NCBI GenBank assembly: GCA_023078685.1
Contig: JALGAS010000008.1
Span: forward strand, 186,001 to 250,000
Length of the DNA: 64,000 nt
Direction: 5' to 3'
Origin: Neopestalotiopsis rosae
Lineage: Eukaryota; Ascomycota; Sordariomycetes; Amphisphaeriales; Sporocadaceae
In this document: positions 53,220 to 63,520 of the stretch, piece after piece
How positions within the stretch are numbered: position 1 is the first letter of the stretch
Layout of the letters: each line of letters opens with the position of its first letter
The notes under the pieces: generated by a model
Seen by the model: only the letters and a program-made list of their open reading frames with translations
Database searches by the model: none
What the model was told of the DNA's origin: nothing
Program-made: the position numbers and the translations under genes

Positions 53220-54689
53220 TTACGACCATTGGACCTAGACGATGTGTTCTTGTCAGAACTTGCAAATAATCACAACTTTGGCAGAGGATGGGGCCGAACT
53301 TACAATGGAAGAGCTAACGTTTCTCAAGTCCGTCACACCGGTGTTTGCGGCATCCCAGGCGAGCTCGGAGCGCAAAAGGTCAATGGCCTTTTCGACGCCC
53401 TCGCGCCCGTAGACGTTGGCGTACATGAAGGGGCGGCCGAGGCCGACGGCGCGGACGCCGAGGGACAGCAGCCGGAGCACGTCGGAGCCGTAGCGCACGC
53501 CGCCGTCGGCGTAGACCTCGATCTGCGAGAAGACCTCGGGCGCCTGGTTGTGGATCTCGATGGCGACCTCGAGGGGCGAGCGCACGCCGTCCGTCTGCCG
53601 GCCGCCGTGGTTGGAGAGGTACACGGCGTCGACGCCGCGGGCGACGGCCTCTTGCACGTCCTCGACGGTCTGCAGGCCCTTGATGATGATGGGGAGGTCG
53701 GTCATGGTCTTGAGGCGGGCGTACTCATCCCACTAATAGAGAACAGAAAGAATGGTCAGCCTCGAACAACGGTTGCCAACAACACGAGGGCTTCCAGATA
53801 ACGTACCGTAATGTATGAGTAGGCGGTATCAGCCGAGCCGACACCGTACCGCGCAGCACGGTGGCGAACGCCGTTGGCGGCACTGTCAACAGTGTAAATG
53901 ATGGCCTTTGCGCCGGCGGCGGCAGCACTGTCAAACACATCTTGTGTAGTTGTGTCATTCTGGTCCAGGTACACTTGGCGGAAAAAAGTCTGGTTATCCG
54001 CAGCGATTTCGCCAATCTCCTCAATGGGCAGGTTAGCGTAAAAGGCAGCCTAAGACGTGTTAGTAAAAGAAAGCACTTGTCTTCACGGAACATTATAGCT
54101 CAACTTACCATGTACAGGACGTTCTTGGCTGCGGCGCCCTCGATCAAGCCCCTTTCGGCACCCTCTGGGTTGCCATAGGATCCTCTCGAGCAGGGAGAGA
54201 TGAAGAATGGTGCAGAGACATTGTAGCCGAGGATGGTTGTTCTTGACAAATGTGTTAGCTTGGACGAGGCTCAACTTGGTGACAAGGGACAAACGTACGG
54301 CAGAGTTGACTCAATGTCTAAGATATCCACCATCATCTTTGGCCTCAGGGGAAACTTGTTATGAATCTCCAGGTTGTTGCGATATGACCATTCGCCTCCA
54401 GCACCGTTGCGGTAGTAAGTGTAATTCTCAATGGCCATTGCCTTTCGTGCCGCCCAGTCAAAGTCCGGAAGACCAACAATGCCATCAAGAGGGATTAGTT
54501 CCCCGTCGGGGGTATCACCAAAGACATCCTCAATACTTTTCATATATGGGTCAGTAATCTGTCTTGCTTTCTTCTTGCTGGTGTTGAATTCAGAAAGCTA
54601 ACCTACCCAGTATCAGGCTCGTTTATGAAGGGGCGCTCGGCGAGAGCGGCACCCAGAAGAGTAGAAATTAACACAGCAGACCGCATCAT
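53220..54689 (-). CDS. Secreted FMN-dependent alpha-hydroxy acid dehydrogenase
   Basis: Six predicted exons, complement(53220..53234, 53304..53732, 53807..54049, 54109..54241, 54299..54535, 54607..54689), all in phase, give 379 aa. Family: L-lactate dehydrogenase (cyt b2 core), glycolate oxidase and lactate oxidase. The first 18 residues form a signal peptide (MMRSAVLISTLLGAALAE), and no cytochrome b5 or peroxisomal signal is present, so secretion is predicted. Visible FMN and active-site parts are NYTYYRNGAGGEWSYRNN, ISPCSRGSYGNPEGA, FFRQVYLDQN, LPIIIKGLQ (K250), LSNHGGRQTDG (H274 base, R277), EVYADGGVRYGSDVLR and GLGRPFMYA. The 15-nt last exon (VQWS and stop) avoids reading through the GTAAGT donor; without that splice the frame would end at 53253. 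The substrate is unknown and hydrogen peroxide is the probable by-product if it acts as an oxidase. Confidence 0.87.
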
Positions 54690-56160
54690 GCTAATGAAAT
54701 TACTGGCAGATCCGACAAATGGCAGAGACGAGTCAATGGCGCGATGTTCACTTACACACAAGACATGGCCAGAGACGCAGCGGCAGGCAATTTATAGTGG
54801 ACGACATTATAGTGCACGATGGGATAGTGGATACCCTTGATCGTTTTAGGGAAATGTGAAAAATGCTGCAAGGTACGGGCGGATTGGCGTGAGCTTGGCA
54901 TACAGCGCCCAGATGGAAACGATGCTACCTCCGAAGCACGCAAGCACAGAAAAGTCTGGGATTGAGGAAACCAAATGATCTCATGGGGGAAGATACTGCC
55001 CGCCCAATGTAGGCTTGCCAAGACGACGATATTGGAAAGTGGGAGCTGCAAATGCGACAACGAGGACGAGACATAATCAGTGCCCTCTGCTTGACTCAGC
55101 GCCAAGCCGGATTGCATGGATTTCTATATTATTCATCCCATGTCACAAAACTTGCAGCCAAGCATGGCTATCTACCCAGATAAATGATGAGCCACTTTGC
55201 ATGCGACTGACAAGATTTTTTTTAAGGTTAGCTAGAACCAATTGGCATCCCGCAAGACCTTGGAAGACAAGAGAGGCTGTGTCGTTGACACGAGGCCAAG
55301 ATTTTTTGAAAGCTGAATGGATATCGGTAGCTCCCGTGTGACGTAAATGTCTCTTTTTGTCAACCGAGAACCGATCAGATGAACCGAAATACTGGAACAG
55401 ATCGAGGATGCGCGACATAAAGGTAAATCATAGCCGTGGGCTTAGACGGTGCGGATGATGGTTGACCGCGTGGACTATTTCTGCCTAGAGGTTGAAAATT
55501 GGCCAATATTATGATTTATAATGATCTTCTCACCAGTGTGAGATGATCGGACGCCGTTGTCGGCATCCGAAAAGGAAGACGAAGAATCATATACTGTGTT
55601 GTTCAGATTCGGTCGAGACGAACCCATGGTTCAAGCGAGATCCTGCCCTGAGACAAGAGCCACTCAGCAATTGCAGATCTGCCATATCGAGTGACTTGGG
55701 GATCTTTTTCTGATTCCTTTTCCGAGTATTTTTGCCAAACATTGGTCACTGGGGTATTGAAAGATCAATCACTGGTCATTTACAGGATTCTTAGAAATGC
55801 TGTTATATCGCAGGAGTCTGGGCTAGGTTCCAGCCGTTGGCCCCTAGTGACAAATCAGCTTCAGGCATGAGACACGGACTATAATCACTACTATCTTCGC
55901 CAGCGTATTGACATAGCCTGCAGAGAAAGTTGGGAGAAATGTTCGCCATTCACGATTCTAAATATATACGAAGAACTTGTCCTTCGGCAACTTGATGAGT
56001 GTATTGCTTTTCAACAATTGTAAACATTTATCTTGGCCCAAGGGCTCGCTAGGAGGGTATCATAACAAAACACGAATGAACATGACATCGTCGTATCGGG
56101 CTACGAAGGAGATGCCCGACCACTGTATATGAGAGTGCTGCCTTTTTGCGGCCGAGATGA
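54690..56160. other. 1.5-kb intergenic region, no gene seen
   Basis: Promoter side of the FMN enzyme and 3' side of the double-psi beta-barrel gene. Open frames of up to 121 codons have no recognisable feature. Confidence 0.4.
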
Positions 56161-57030
56161 TCAACTCAGCCATGCCCAACTCATCTGCACTCTGCCATCC
56201 TCCTCTTCCGCCAGCTGCGTAAAGACTGCAAGCGTCACGTCGAGGTCAGCCGCCGCACAGCCGGTACAACGATCTACAACGGTGACATCCACGCTATTAT
56301 TGCCGCCGCTCCCACTCGCTCGCTCGATACGTATTTTCTTGCCGCACAAGGGGCTGGCGTTGGGATTACTGCCGGTGCTCGCCGCATCAAAGATGATGTG
56401 GCTGACCGAGACAATATCGTCGCTCGAAGTCGAAGTCACTCCGCAGGCTCCGAGTCCGGGCGCGTAATAAGTCAAATCGCCCGTAAAAGTCGCTGTGTTG
56501 GAAGGGAGGGGCAAATTGGAGGAACCGCTGCCATTGCGGTGAGATAGGCCAACACCAAGGCCAATGGCAAGGGGTAGAATGATAAACAGCAGGATCGCGA
56601 GCGGCAGCAGGGCACAGAGGAGGAGGAAGCGGCGTGAGCGCCCAAAGTAGCTTCTATGGGGAGGCAAGATGCTGTCAAGCCGTTGTCGCATCGACGGGGA
56701 TTGGGCGGTCATTGCGCCGGTGGTTGCGCCGGCGGCAGCGGGTAGGGTGGATTCGGCGGGTCGTGGAGCAGCTCCATTCCCACTTCCATGTGCGCCGGGA
56801 GCATTTGCTTCTTTCGTGGCAGCCTCGAGATCATGGTGCCCTGTTGTGTGGTTCTCGCTGCGTCCATTTGCGAGAGACGTAGCAGCCGCGGTCGAAGGCA
56901 GCAAGCGAGAAAGGAATGAGCGCCGCTGCGGTCGCGTGTGGGTTTCCCAATCTGGTGTTTGGTATATGGGGGCTTGCTGATAACGAGGTGGTGGAGCCAG
57001 AGGAGCCCCGTCGCCCAGTGCTGAAGCCAT
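56161..57030 (-). CDS. Membrane-anchored double-psi beta-barrel (expansin/RlpA-like) protein
   Basis: Single exon, 289 aa, starting at the ATG at 57030. Residues 1-130 are hydrophilic and rich in Ala/Pro/Gly, a probable cytosolic tail. Residues 135-162 are one long hydrophobic helix with Arg-rich flank (RSRRFLLLCALLPLAILLF), so a type II membrane protein with the domain outside is predicted. Residues 182-288 form the double-psi beta-barrel: TFTGDLTYYAPGLGACG, SVSHIIFDAAST, PLCGKKIRI and VTVVDRCTGCAAADLDVT, with the DRCxGC and DLDxT signatures. Related domains are found in expansins, barwin-like proteins and plant-pathogen loosenins. Enzyme activity is not expected; polysaccharide or wall binding at the surface or in the secretory pathway is inferred. 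Confidence 0.83.
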   Translation of the reverse strand: MASALGDGAPLAPPPRYQQAPIYQTPDWETHTRPQRRSFLSRLLPSTAAATSLANGRSENHTTGHHDLEAATKEANAPGAHGSGNGAAPRPAESTLPAAAGATTGAMTAQSPSMRQRLDSILPPHRSYFGRSRRFLLLCALLPLAILLFIILPLAIGLGVGLSHRNGSGSSNLPLPSNTATFTGDLTYYAPGLGACGVTSTSSDDIVSVSHIIFDAASTGSNPNASPLCGKKIRIERASGSGGNNSVDVTVVDRCTGCAAADLDVTLAVFTQLAEEEDGRVQMSWAWLS

Positions 57031-58005
57031 CAAATGTCAATGATGGTGCTCTTTGTCAACAATATGCGCCGAGATTACACGAGTCTGTGGCGGTTGATAA
57101 AGTTTCCCGAGTACCAATTGTACGCGCAGTGTTTGTAGATCGCAAACGGCCTCTTGAATGAACTCGCCTAGGTTAGGCACGTGGCGCGGGACAGAACTCG
57201 AGGCGCGAATCAATGCTACCTGGATAGATGGGCAAGCAATTGACTTTTCGGTGTCGATGAGGGTCGTTTCAAGTTGGCGCAACCTGGAAGTCAGAGCCCC
57301 TCACTCGACCTCAATTAATGGGGGTGATGAGAATAAAGCATGTTTTTATGCTTCAATACAGCAAACGAAAATGATGTCGTTGATCTCCAGCCAGGGGTCT
57401 CGGAGCCGGAAACGAGGAACAGAAGCTTGAGAAGGAAAAACCTGGCAGCCAACAGCATGCATTTGGCAGGCTTTGGCAGGGCAGGTCGGCCGGTGGCTGG
57501 CTGGCCTAAACCCCCTGCACAAGCGGCTCGGCAGTTATCGTACCTGGTAGCCTCCAATAGATTGTGAGCACCAATCAAAGAAACGAAACACACCATGACT
57601 TTCTGCTCACCGTCTTACCAGTCACCTGCTTGATCGGAAAGAGCATATGTCGCCCGTCCTTTCGTCTGACTGTTTTGCCAATTTTGCGTATTCATGTTTG
57701 ATCGGATGCATTGTCTATCTGTTCAGATATGGTGAAGAATGAGCATGAGTTGTAGTCTAGCACAATATGAGTCCGACTTCCAGGTACGCCAGAAGATCGG
57801 TTCGGATCCTATGTGCTCTTATCCCATGAGGTTGTCGTGCTTTAACAGTATGCAAGATATGTGTGGGACGTTTTGACACCAAAGGCTCAGGGAAGAATAT
57901 GCGGACAAGTGGAAATCGTAACTGGATATTTCATTCGCTATGCTGTACGCGACACGGAGGATTTATTCGAATCAATGATAAAAGGCACGCCCTCGGTCGT
58001 TGAGA
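57031..58005. other. Intergenic, no gene seen
   Basis: Promoter side of the double-psi beta-barrel gene and 3' side of the 7-TM gene. Only short open frames. Confidence 0.4.
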
Positions 58006-59304
58006 CTAGGACGGCTTATTGGCAAAGTCGATCTCGGATGATTGCCGACGCGATGCCTCACGAGAAGCCCGAGTGATGTCCCGGCCGGCGTGTGCAATGG
58101 CTTCCTCTAATCCTGGCCACTCCATATTCTCCCAGTCATCCAGGCGCGTCGTGCAGACCTCGGTCTCGGTGCGGACCGTAATCCCGCCCTCGGCCGGTGC
58201 TTCAATTCCATTGTCGCCTCCATCTCCGGCCTGCTCGCCGTCCGAAAAGATGCGTACCTCGTACGCGCTCTCGGCCCTATCACTCTTGGCGCAGTCGCGC
58301 ATCCGGCTAATCATGGTCTCATTGAAAGTTTCAAAATCAACAGTCGTGCTGCGCGGGTCTGTGCCGTCATAGATTCCGCCCGGGGCACCACCAATTCCTC
58401 CGTCACTGTGGTCTCCAATCATGACACCCGGTACCATGCCATTCGCCGCAATCCCTTGGAGACCGTCATGCCGTCCGCCATTGGCGCAGTAGCAGTGGTG
58501 GCTCCCACAGGTTGCCGAGGGAAACTCATTGAGGGTCGACCCGGCCTTTGTCAACTCGATCAAATCGTTGAGGACCTTGAATTCGAGCTTGAGCTTGATG
58601 CTGTAGACGAGCCCCTTGACTGCCGTCTGCATGTTGTAAAAGTTGGCATATTCGAGGGAAATGATGCTTGAATCCAAAATGATTATGAGAACATTGATCC
58701 AAATCAGATGCATCATGAGCTTGGCGGCTGCTTTGCCATGCAGTGCGGACTCGAGCCGGAAGAAACCAAGGGTCTGATAGATGTATATGCCAGAAAGTAT
58801 AGTTTCCTGAATGAAGAAGAGCGTCACCTCAATCTTTTCAAAGACGTTGTAGGGCTTGAGCCACCGGTCAGGGTGCGCCGAGTTGGCACCAAACACGAGG
58901 ATCGTGGCGGGGACGTGGCAGCAGATGCCATTGACGATGATCATGATGAGGACAAGCCGTAGCTTCTCCCGTTCTCGCATCACGAGATGGAGTCTGGAGT
59001 AGAGAACAAACGATTGGCCCGTGACCATGCACACCCAGCCTACAATGATGAGCGAGATATCGATATACACGCTGGGCGACAAGTCGAGGTCCTTGAGCAG
59101 GAAACCGATGGCATATGGGGCGATGCCATTTGTCGATATCAAGAAGCTCCAAAAGTATAGTCCGGAACGACGCTTGAATGTAGTGTATACAATGGTGTTG
59201 AGCTCGAAAAAGTTGTATAGCGCAATCGACAGAAAGGCCGTCACGGCGAGCAGAGTGGCCCAGTCATCCGGGTCTGGGTTAAAATCTCCTCGTGACGGCG
59301 ACAT
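58006..59304 (-). CDS. Fungal 7-TM integral membrane protein (DUF7703/Pth11-like)
   Basis: Single exon, 432 aa. Hydrophobic segments lie at about 15-35, 48-70, 80-102, 116-138, 158-178, 197-217 and a weaker one near 225-240, giving a seven-helix core with an extracellular N-terminus. YSRLHLVMRERE after helix 3 is a conserved motif in this fungal group. After residue 255 a long hydrophilic, acidic tail follows, with CGSHHCYC and a Gly/Asp-rich stretch. No CFEM domain is present at the N-terminus, so it is not a classical CFEM-Pth11 receptor. Its role (receptor or structural membrane protein) is not known; the assignment to DUF7703-like proteins is by topology and the motif. Confidence 0.75.
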   Translation of the reverse strand: MSPSRGDFNPDPDDWATLLAVTAFLSIALYNFFELNTIVYTTFKRRSGLYFWSFLISTNGIAPYAIGFLLKDLDLSPSVYIDISLIIVGWVCMVTGQSFVLYSRLHLVMREREKLRLVLIMIIVNGICCHVPATILVFGANSAHPDRWLKPYNVFEKIEVTLFFIQETILSGIYIYQTLGFFRLESALHGKAAAKLMMHLIWINVLIIILDSSIISLEYANFYNMQTAVKGLVYSIKLKLEFKVLNDLIELTKAGSTLNEFPSATCGSHHCYCANGGRHDGLQGIAANGMVPGVMIGDHSDGGIGGAPGGIYDGTDPRSTTVDFETFNETMISRMRDCAKSDRAESAYEVRIFSDGEQAGDGGDNGIEAPAEGGITVRTETEVCTTRLDDWENMEWPGLEEAIAHAGRDITRASREASRRQSSEIDFANKPS

Positions 59305-61315
59305 GTTTGTAGGCAGTCTTCCGTGGTGATGAAGACGGCCGTTGCCATCAACATGGTGTCTGAGATGCTAATGAGGAAGCGTAGAAATATGCTCTTTGCT
59401 AACGACACGAAATAAAACGGCGGCGAACCGTAGAATGGGGTAAGGAAAGACACCGCTCCAATGTCATAAGAATAAGAATGATATCAAAGTGCGGGTAGAA
59501 AAGGGTTGAAAGGTGCCCGCCGCCGTCTCGAGCCCTTGAGCCCTCCATGTCTGGGGGCTGCATGACGCGGTCGAACTCTAAAATCGGCTTGAATAGCAGT
59601 AAGTCGGCCACATTGAACGTCACACTGCCGGGCAACCGAGTGTCCGAGAACCTTACCGCCACGCCATTCGCTGCATGTTCCAAGGTGCCAAGATGGGCTG
59701 GGGAAGCACCGCTCATCACAGACCGGTTGTCCAGCGGGAAGCTTTGGGGAAGTTTTCTAGAAGAAGTCCTGATAGTCTCATGGACTGGGGTTGATTGAAC
59801 TCAATTGGGGACGGGGATGTCGGCAGTGTAGCCCGCATGGTTAATTTGTATAGGGGTCGCTGATCATTTCGGGACCTGGGGGACTCGAGTCGAGGATGCC
59901 CAAACCTTGAAAATGTTCGTCAAAGTTGTCCATAATTGGGCTGTGATATGGTTTCATGCTGTCATGCCTTGCCTGGGACTGGATTGTAGGACAACTTGTG
60001 TGTGCCTCTCTAGATCCTCTTTACTGCGGATGATGGCAACCGAGACTGTCCTTGCCGTAGTGAAGAAGTGCGCTGCTAAGTAATCAACATTTGGCATAAT
60101 ATACCGAAATCTGCCTGATAGTTCGTTTCGTTGCCAAAGTACGACACAATATCCCGTCGAAACCACCTTGAACACATCCAATACGAGTCAGTCGAAGTGG
60201 CGGACCACCTATTTAGAGTTCAGACTATTATGATCGATGGAGGGTATCAGGCCTGCCCTACGCTATGTCAGGGTCGGGATCGGTCATCTCCTGTGATTGG
60301 TCGTTGTGCTCTACTTTACCCCAGACGCCCATTCTTATTTTCCCCAAGGGTAATCGCCAAGATTACCGCCAGCTACCCTTGGCGCGCGGATGTCTCTTTT
60401 GCGGCCTCATCTGTCCTGCAACTGACAAGACGCGACCGTTTGAATCATGTTCACCTAACTGCAGCTTTAGCGCAATACCAGACTCACGGTTCAACGTAGA
60501 AGGCAAGATAGTGTATGGAAGAAGCTGAGTAATTTTCTAGTGTATGTAGGACGCCTGCAGGCTACCTCACTATGCATTGCCACGTCTGCCAAAAGTGATG
60601 TTACGCGTGTGTGCCTTGACCATCGATAGGACTTGCGATGTGATCGTCAGAGTCTGACTCTCTACGACTTCTCATCGGTCCCCAGGCAATCGGTCCGGGC
60701 TCCCTCCGCATCTCGACCACAAGCCGATGCTGACTCGGAACTTCTGTCAAACAAAGGTCGCCCACCAGTCCAGGATATTCCCATAACTGGTTTCTTGTTA
60801 CTCCTATCTCCGCCGGGTGTACTAGTCGTACTTCTTGCCATACTACAGCGCCACAGCACTTAAAAGTGGTAAGATACCGAGGAGATGTGGAATATAAGGA
60901 CTAATCTGTTTAGTTCGCGTTATATAATGCCTCCAGTCCGCGAGTATATAACGTATAGCCATGACTTGCACATGCTTGATCAACGAAACGTGTTGTCAGA
61001 ACTCATCCCTAGTCTTCAAATTGAAACAACTACATATGTATCGAACGATTGTAAGTGCTCTCCCTTCATATGGTCTTACGTTTTTACTTCTCTTGGCATT
61101 TATTTCGTCCCATCCTTGACAAGTGTTTCCCTGGCATAATTAGTTTTCCTTTCCCGGATTTCCAAGCTGCTTATTCATGTTTGCTCAAGACCTGATACAA
61201 ATATCCTCACCAAGTCAATTGGATTGGTAGTGATAGTGTTCTGGACGAGCTGTGCTCGTCGTTGCTCAGAGCCGCCGATATCCCATGATGCATACGACCA
61301 ATGCACACATTCTGG
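59305..61315. other. 2-kb intergenic region, no gene seen
   Basis: Promoter side of the 7-TM gene and 3' side of the multi-TM gene. It carries only open frames below 125 codons, most in overlapping sets on both strands. No RNA gene or repeat was recognised. Confidence 0.4.
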
Positions 61316-63226
61316 CTATGGCGTTGTGCCACCATGAGATGGAGTGGGCGAAAAGGGTGAGAAGGCCAGGGCGGCAGCCAAACCATCATAGTTGTGGTCG
61401 GAGCCGTGCATAGTAATGTTTCTTGATCTGGTTCGGGGTTCAGGGACTTCCTGGCTCCCAACATGCGAATCTTCAAGGCCGGACCCATGTTGGTTCGTTC
61501 CTAGAAGCGACTGTGCCTCTGGGCTCACATGAAGGGCACTGGGAGGCGGTGATGGCTCTCCTGCTGGCTTCTGGAGACCTGAAAGCGTGACATTGCTAGA
61601 CGATACTTGATTGTGCAGCTTGACAGGAGGCCGAGTCGGCTTTGGTTTTGTTTCCACGGCTTCCGGTATCACGTTCGCAATGCTGTAGGTCACCGTGGGT
61701 TTGTTACCGCTCGGTCTCTGATCGAGGTCGTAGTGTTCAGGGTCAAAGAAAGGAATTTTTCCTGTCTGATCGGCGGATTCTTCGTCTTCATATTTGCGAT
61801 TCTTGTGGTCCGTCCATTTTTCTAAAGAATTGTGCGCAATTAACAACCATCATCACGTTAAAACGAGAACTTGGAACACGTACCACTTATCGTCTGTAGG
61901 AATGTGAAAAAGACCAGAGCACTGAGGAAGATGGGAACCAGTTGACCGAAAGAGGTAGCGTCATTCTCTGGATTTTGTCCATTAGTGGATTCGATTTCGA
62001 GCCAGCCGGATCTGTCCACATAGGAACGCAGGGCGTATATATATTGCGTTGAGTATACAACCGTGGCGCAGCCGATGCCGATCCCGCCGACAAGGTAGAT
62101 GAGGAATAGCCATTTAATGAGGACTCGGAGATGTGTGTTAGTATGGATATATGGTTGTAGCCGAAAGGCGAGATTCTGTCTCCACCCCGGTCTCTTTTGG
62201 CCTCGACGGCAAAATCGAATGAACTCGGCGATGATTGCAGCTCCGTAGAAGAGTAAAGTGACGAGATACCAATTCCACCCTTGAATGTGATTCCGCGGTG
62301 TGCTCTGCAAGAGTGCACCGTTGAAGAACTTGTCCGCGCTCGAAGTTGAATCGCGGAAAATATCCGTCAGATGCGCATCCTCATTCTGGAAACAAGCGGC
62401 TGGCAAATACATGGCTGAACCATTCTCGATTGTGTCCTCGGACGGCACTCCAGTGGGAAATGGCGCATCGCTTTGAGCATTTTGGTTCGACATCAGAACT
62501 CCAGTAAGGATGAAAACGCCGGATACGCAAAGAACTCGAGCCAGGGCCAACAGCGGAAACTTCCAGTAATTGCGAATCTGTCGTTCAGTCAGTTAGGGCT
62601 CCAAAAACTGGTGCATACACGAGCCACATACAATAGTGACACTCATCAGATGAGTGGCACAAGTCAGAAGCATGAGGTTGGCCACGATATTGTAATGGTA
62701 CGCTGATATCGAACACCCTCTCCAGTATCGTAAGGTGAGAGCGTAAGCAGCACCCGTGAAAATCTGCTGGTCACTACAGGACTGGAGCAGAGCTTCAAGG
62801 ATGTCGGTCAACGTGCGCTTCTTGGGCGGCAATCTTGCTCTCCTAACACATTGAAGGCTTTAGCACAGAGTCATTTGTCAAATAGGAGCGACACATACTC
62901 TTCGGGTTTCATGCGTTTCCATTTCATGGTCTTTTGGAGTTGTCGCAATACATCGGCAATACTGATCAACATGGCGAACGCAGTAACTCCGACAAAGACG
63001 CCGAGAACCTTGACGAGTCAGCAGAAATCAGTGAGTATAGATGCGATCCACAAACCCCAATGCCTGCGATATCCGGGTCTGTTTCAACCTGCCCTTTCTC
63101 AGCGCCTCCAATGGACTTGAAAATCAAAGTATCATTGTTGCCGGTATTGTTGTAAGTCTCAAGATTGCAATCAATCGTCACATTATAGTGCGACTTGCAG
63201 GTTGGAACAGAGACGTATGACCCCAT
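61316..63226 (-). CDS. Multi-TM conserved fungal membrane protein, 5' end uncertain
   Basis: Five exons, complement(61316..61821, 61884..62577, 62632..62842, 62899..63008, 63056..63226), in phase throughout, give 563 aa from the ATG at 63226. Hydrophobic segments include GVFVGVTAFAMLISIADVL, NIVANLMLLTCATHLMSVTI, FPLLALARVLCVSGVFILTG, WNWYLVTLLFYGAAIIAEF, WLFLIYLVGGIGIGCATVVY and LVPIFLSALVFFTFLQTI, so at least six helices. Between them lie conserved motifs such as LRYWRGCSISAYHYN and MSNQNAQSDAPFPT, typical of a Sordariomycete family I cannot name by function. The C-terminal 170 residues are hydrophilic and Pro/Ser-rich. An upstream open segment in the same frame (63239..63520) looks coding, so the true start may lie further upstream; see the separate entry. 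Confidence 0.78.
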
Positions 63227-63238
63227 TATGGCAGTTTA

Positions 63239-63520
63239 ACTCTCGAAACGATGCATCAGAGGCTCACGACTGACAAATGATGACAGTTTGAGGGCATCGA
63301 CCCAGTTTATCAGTGATTGTGTCAAGTAGATGGGATGTTGGCGGTCAATGGGACCGAACTCAGAGCCTTGCAGCTCCGCGTTATGCTCTTGAGGGGAACC
63401 CCCCTGCCGATATCTATTTTCATCCTCCAAAACCTTCACTGCACAGGCTCTGTACAACATGGCGATGCTGTATACCATCCCGCAGCAATCACTGCATTCG
63501 ATAAGTTTACAGATAACCAA
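63239..63520 (-). other. Candidate upstream coding exon of the multi-TM protein
   Basis: Ninety-four sense codons without ATG, in the same frame as the downstream exon and separated from it by one TAA (63236-63238). The content looks real: IECSDCCGMVYSIAMLYRAC, ENRYRQGGSP, EFGPIDRQHPIYLTQSLINW. A GTCAGT donor at 63274 and an acceptor after TGCAAG at 63194 would remove the stop and join in phase 0 (LSSF to SHYNVTIDC), an 81-nt intron. The 5' boundary of this exon and the start codon were not found, so the gene may extend towards 63680 or beyond. Confidence 0.45.
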
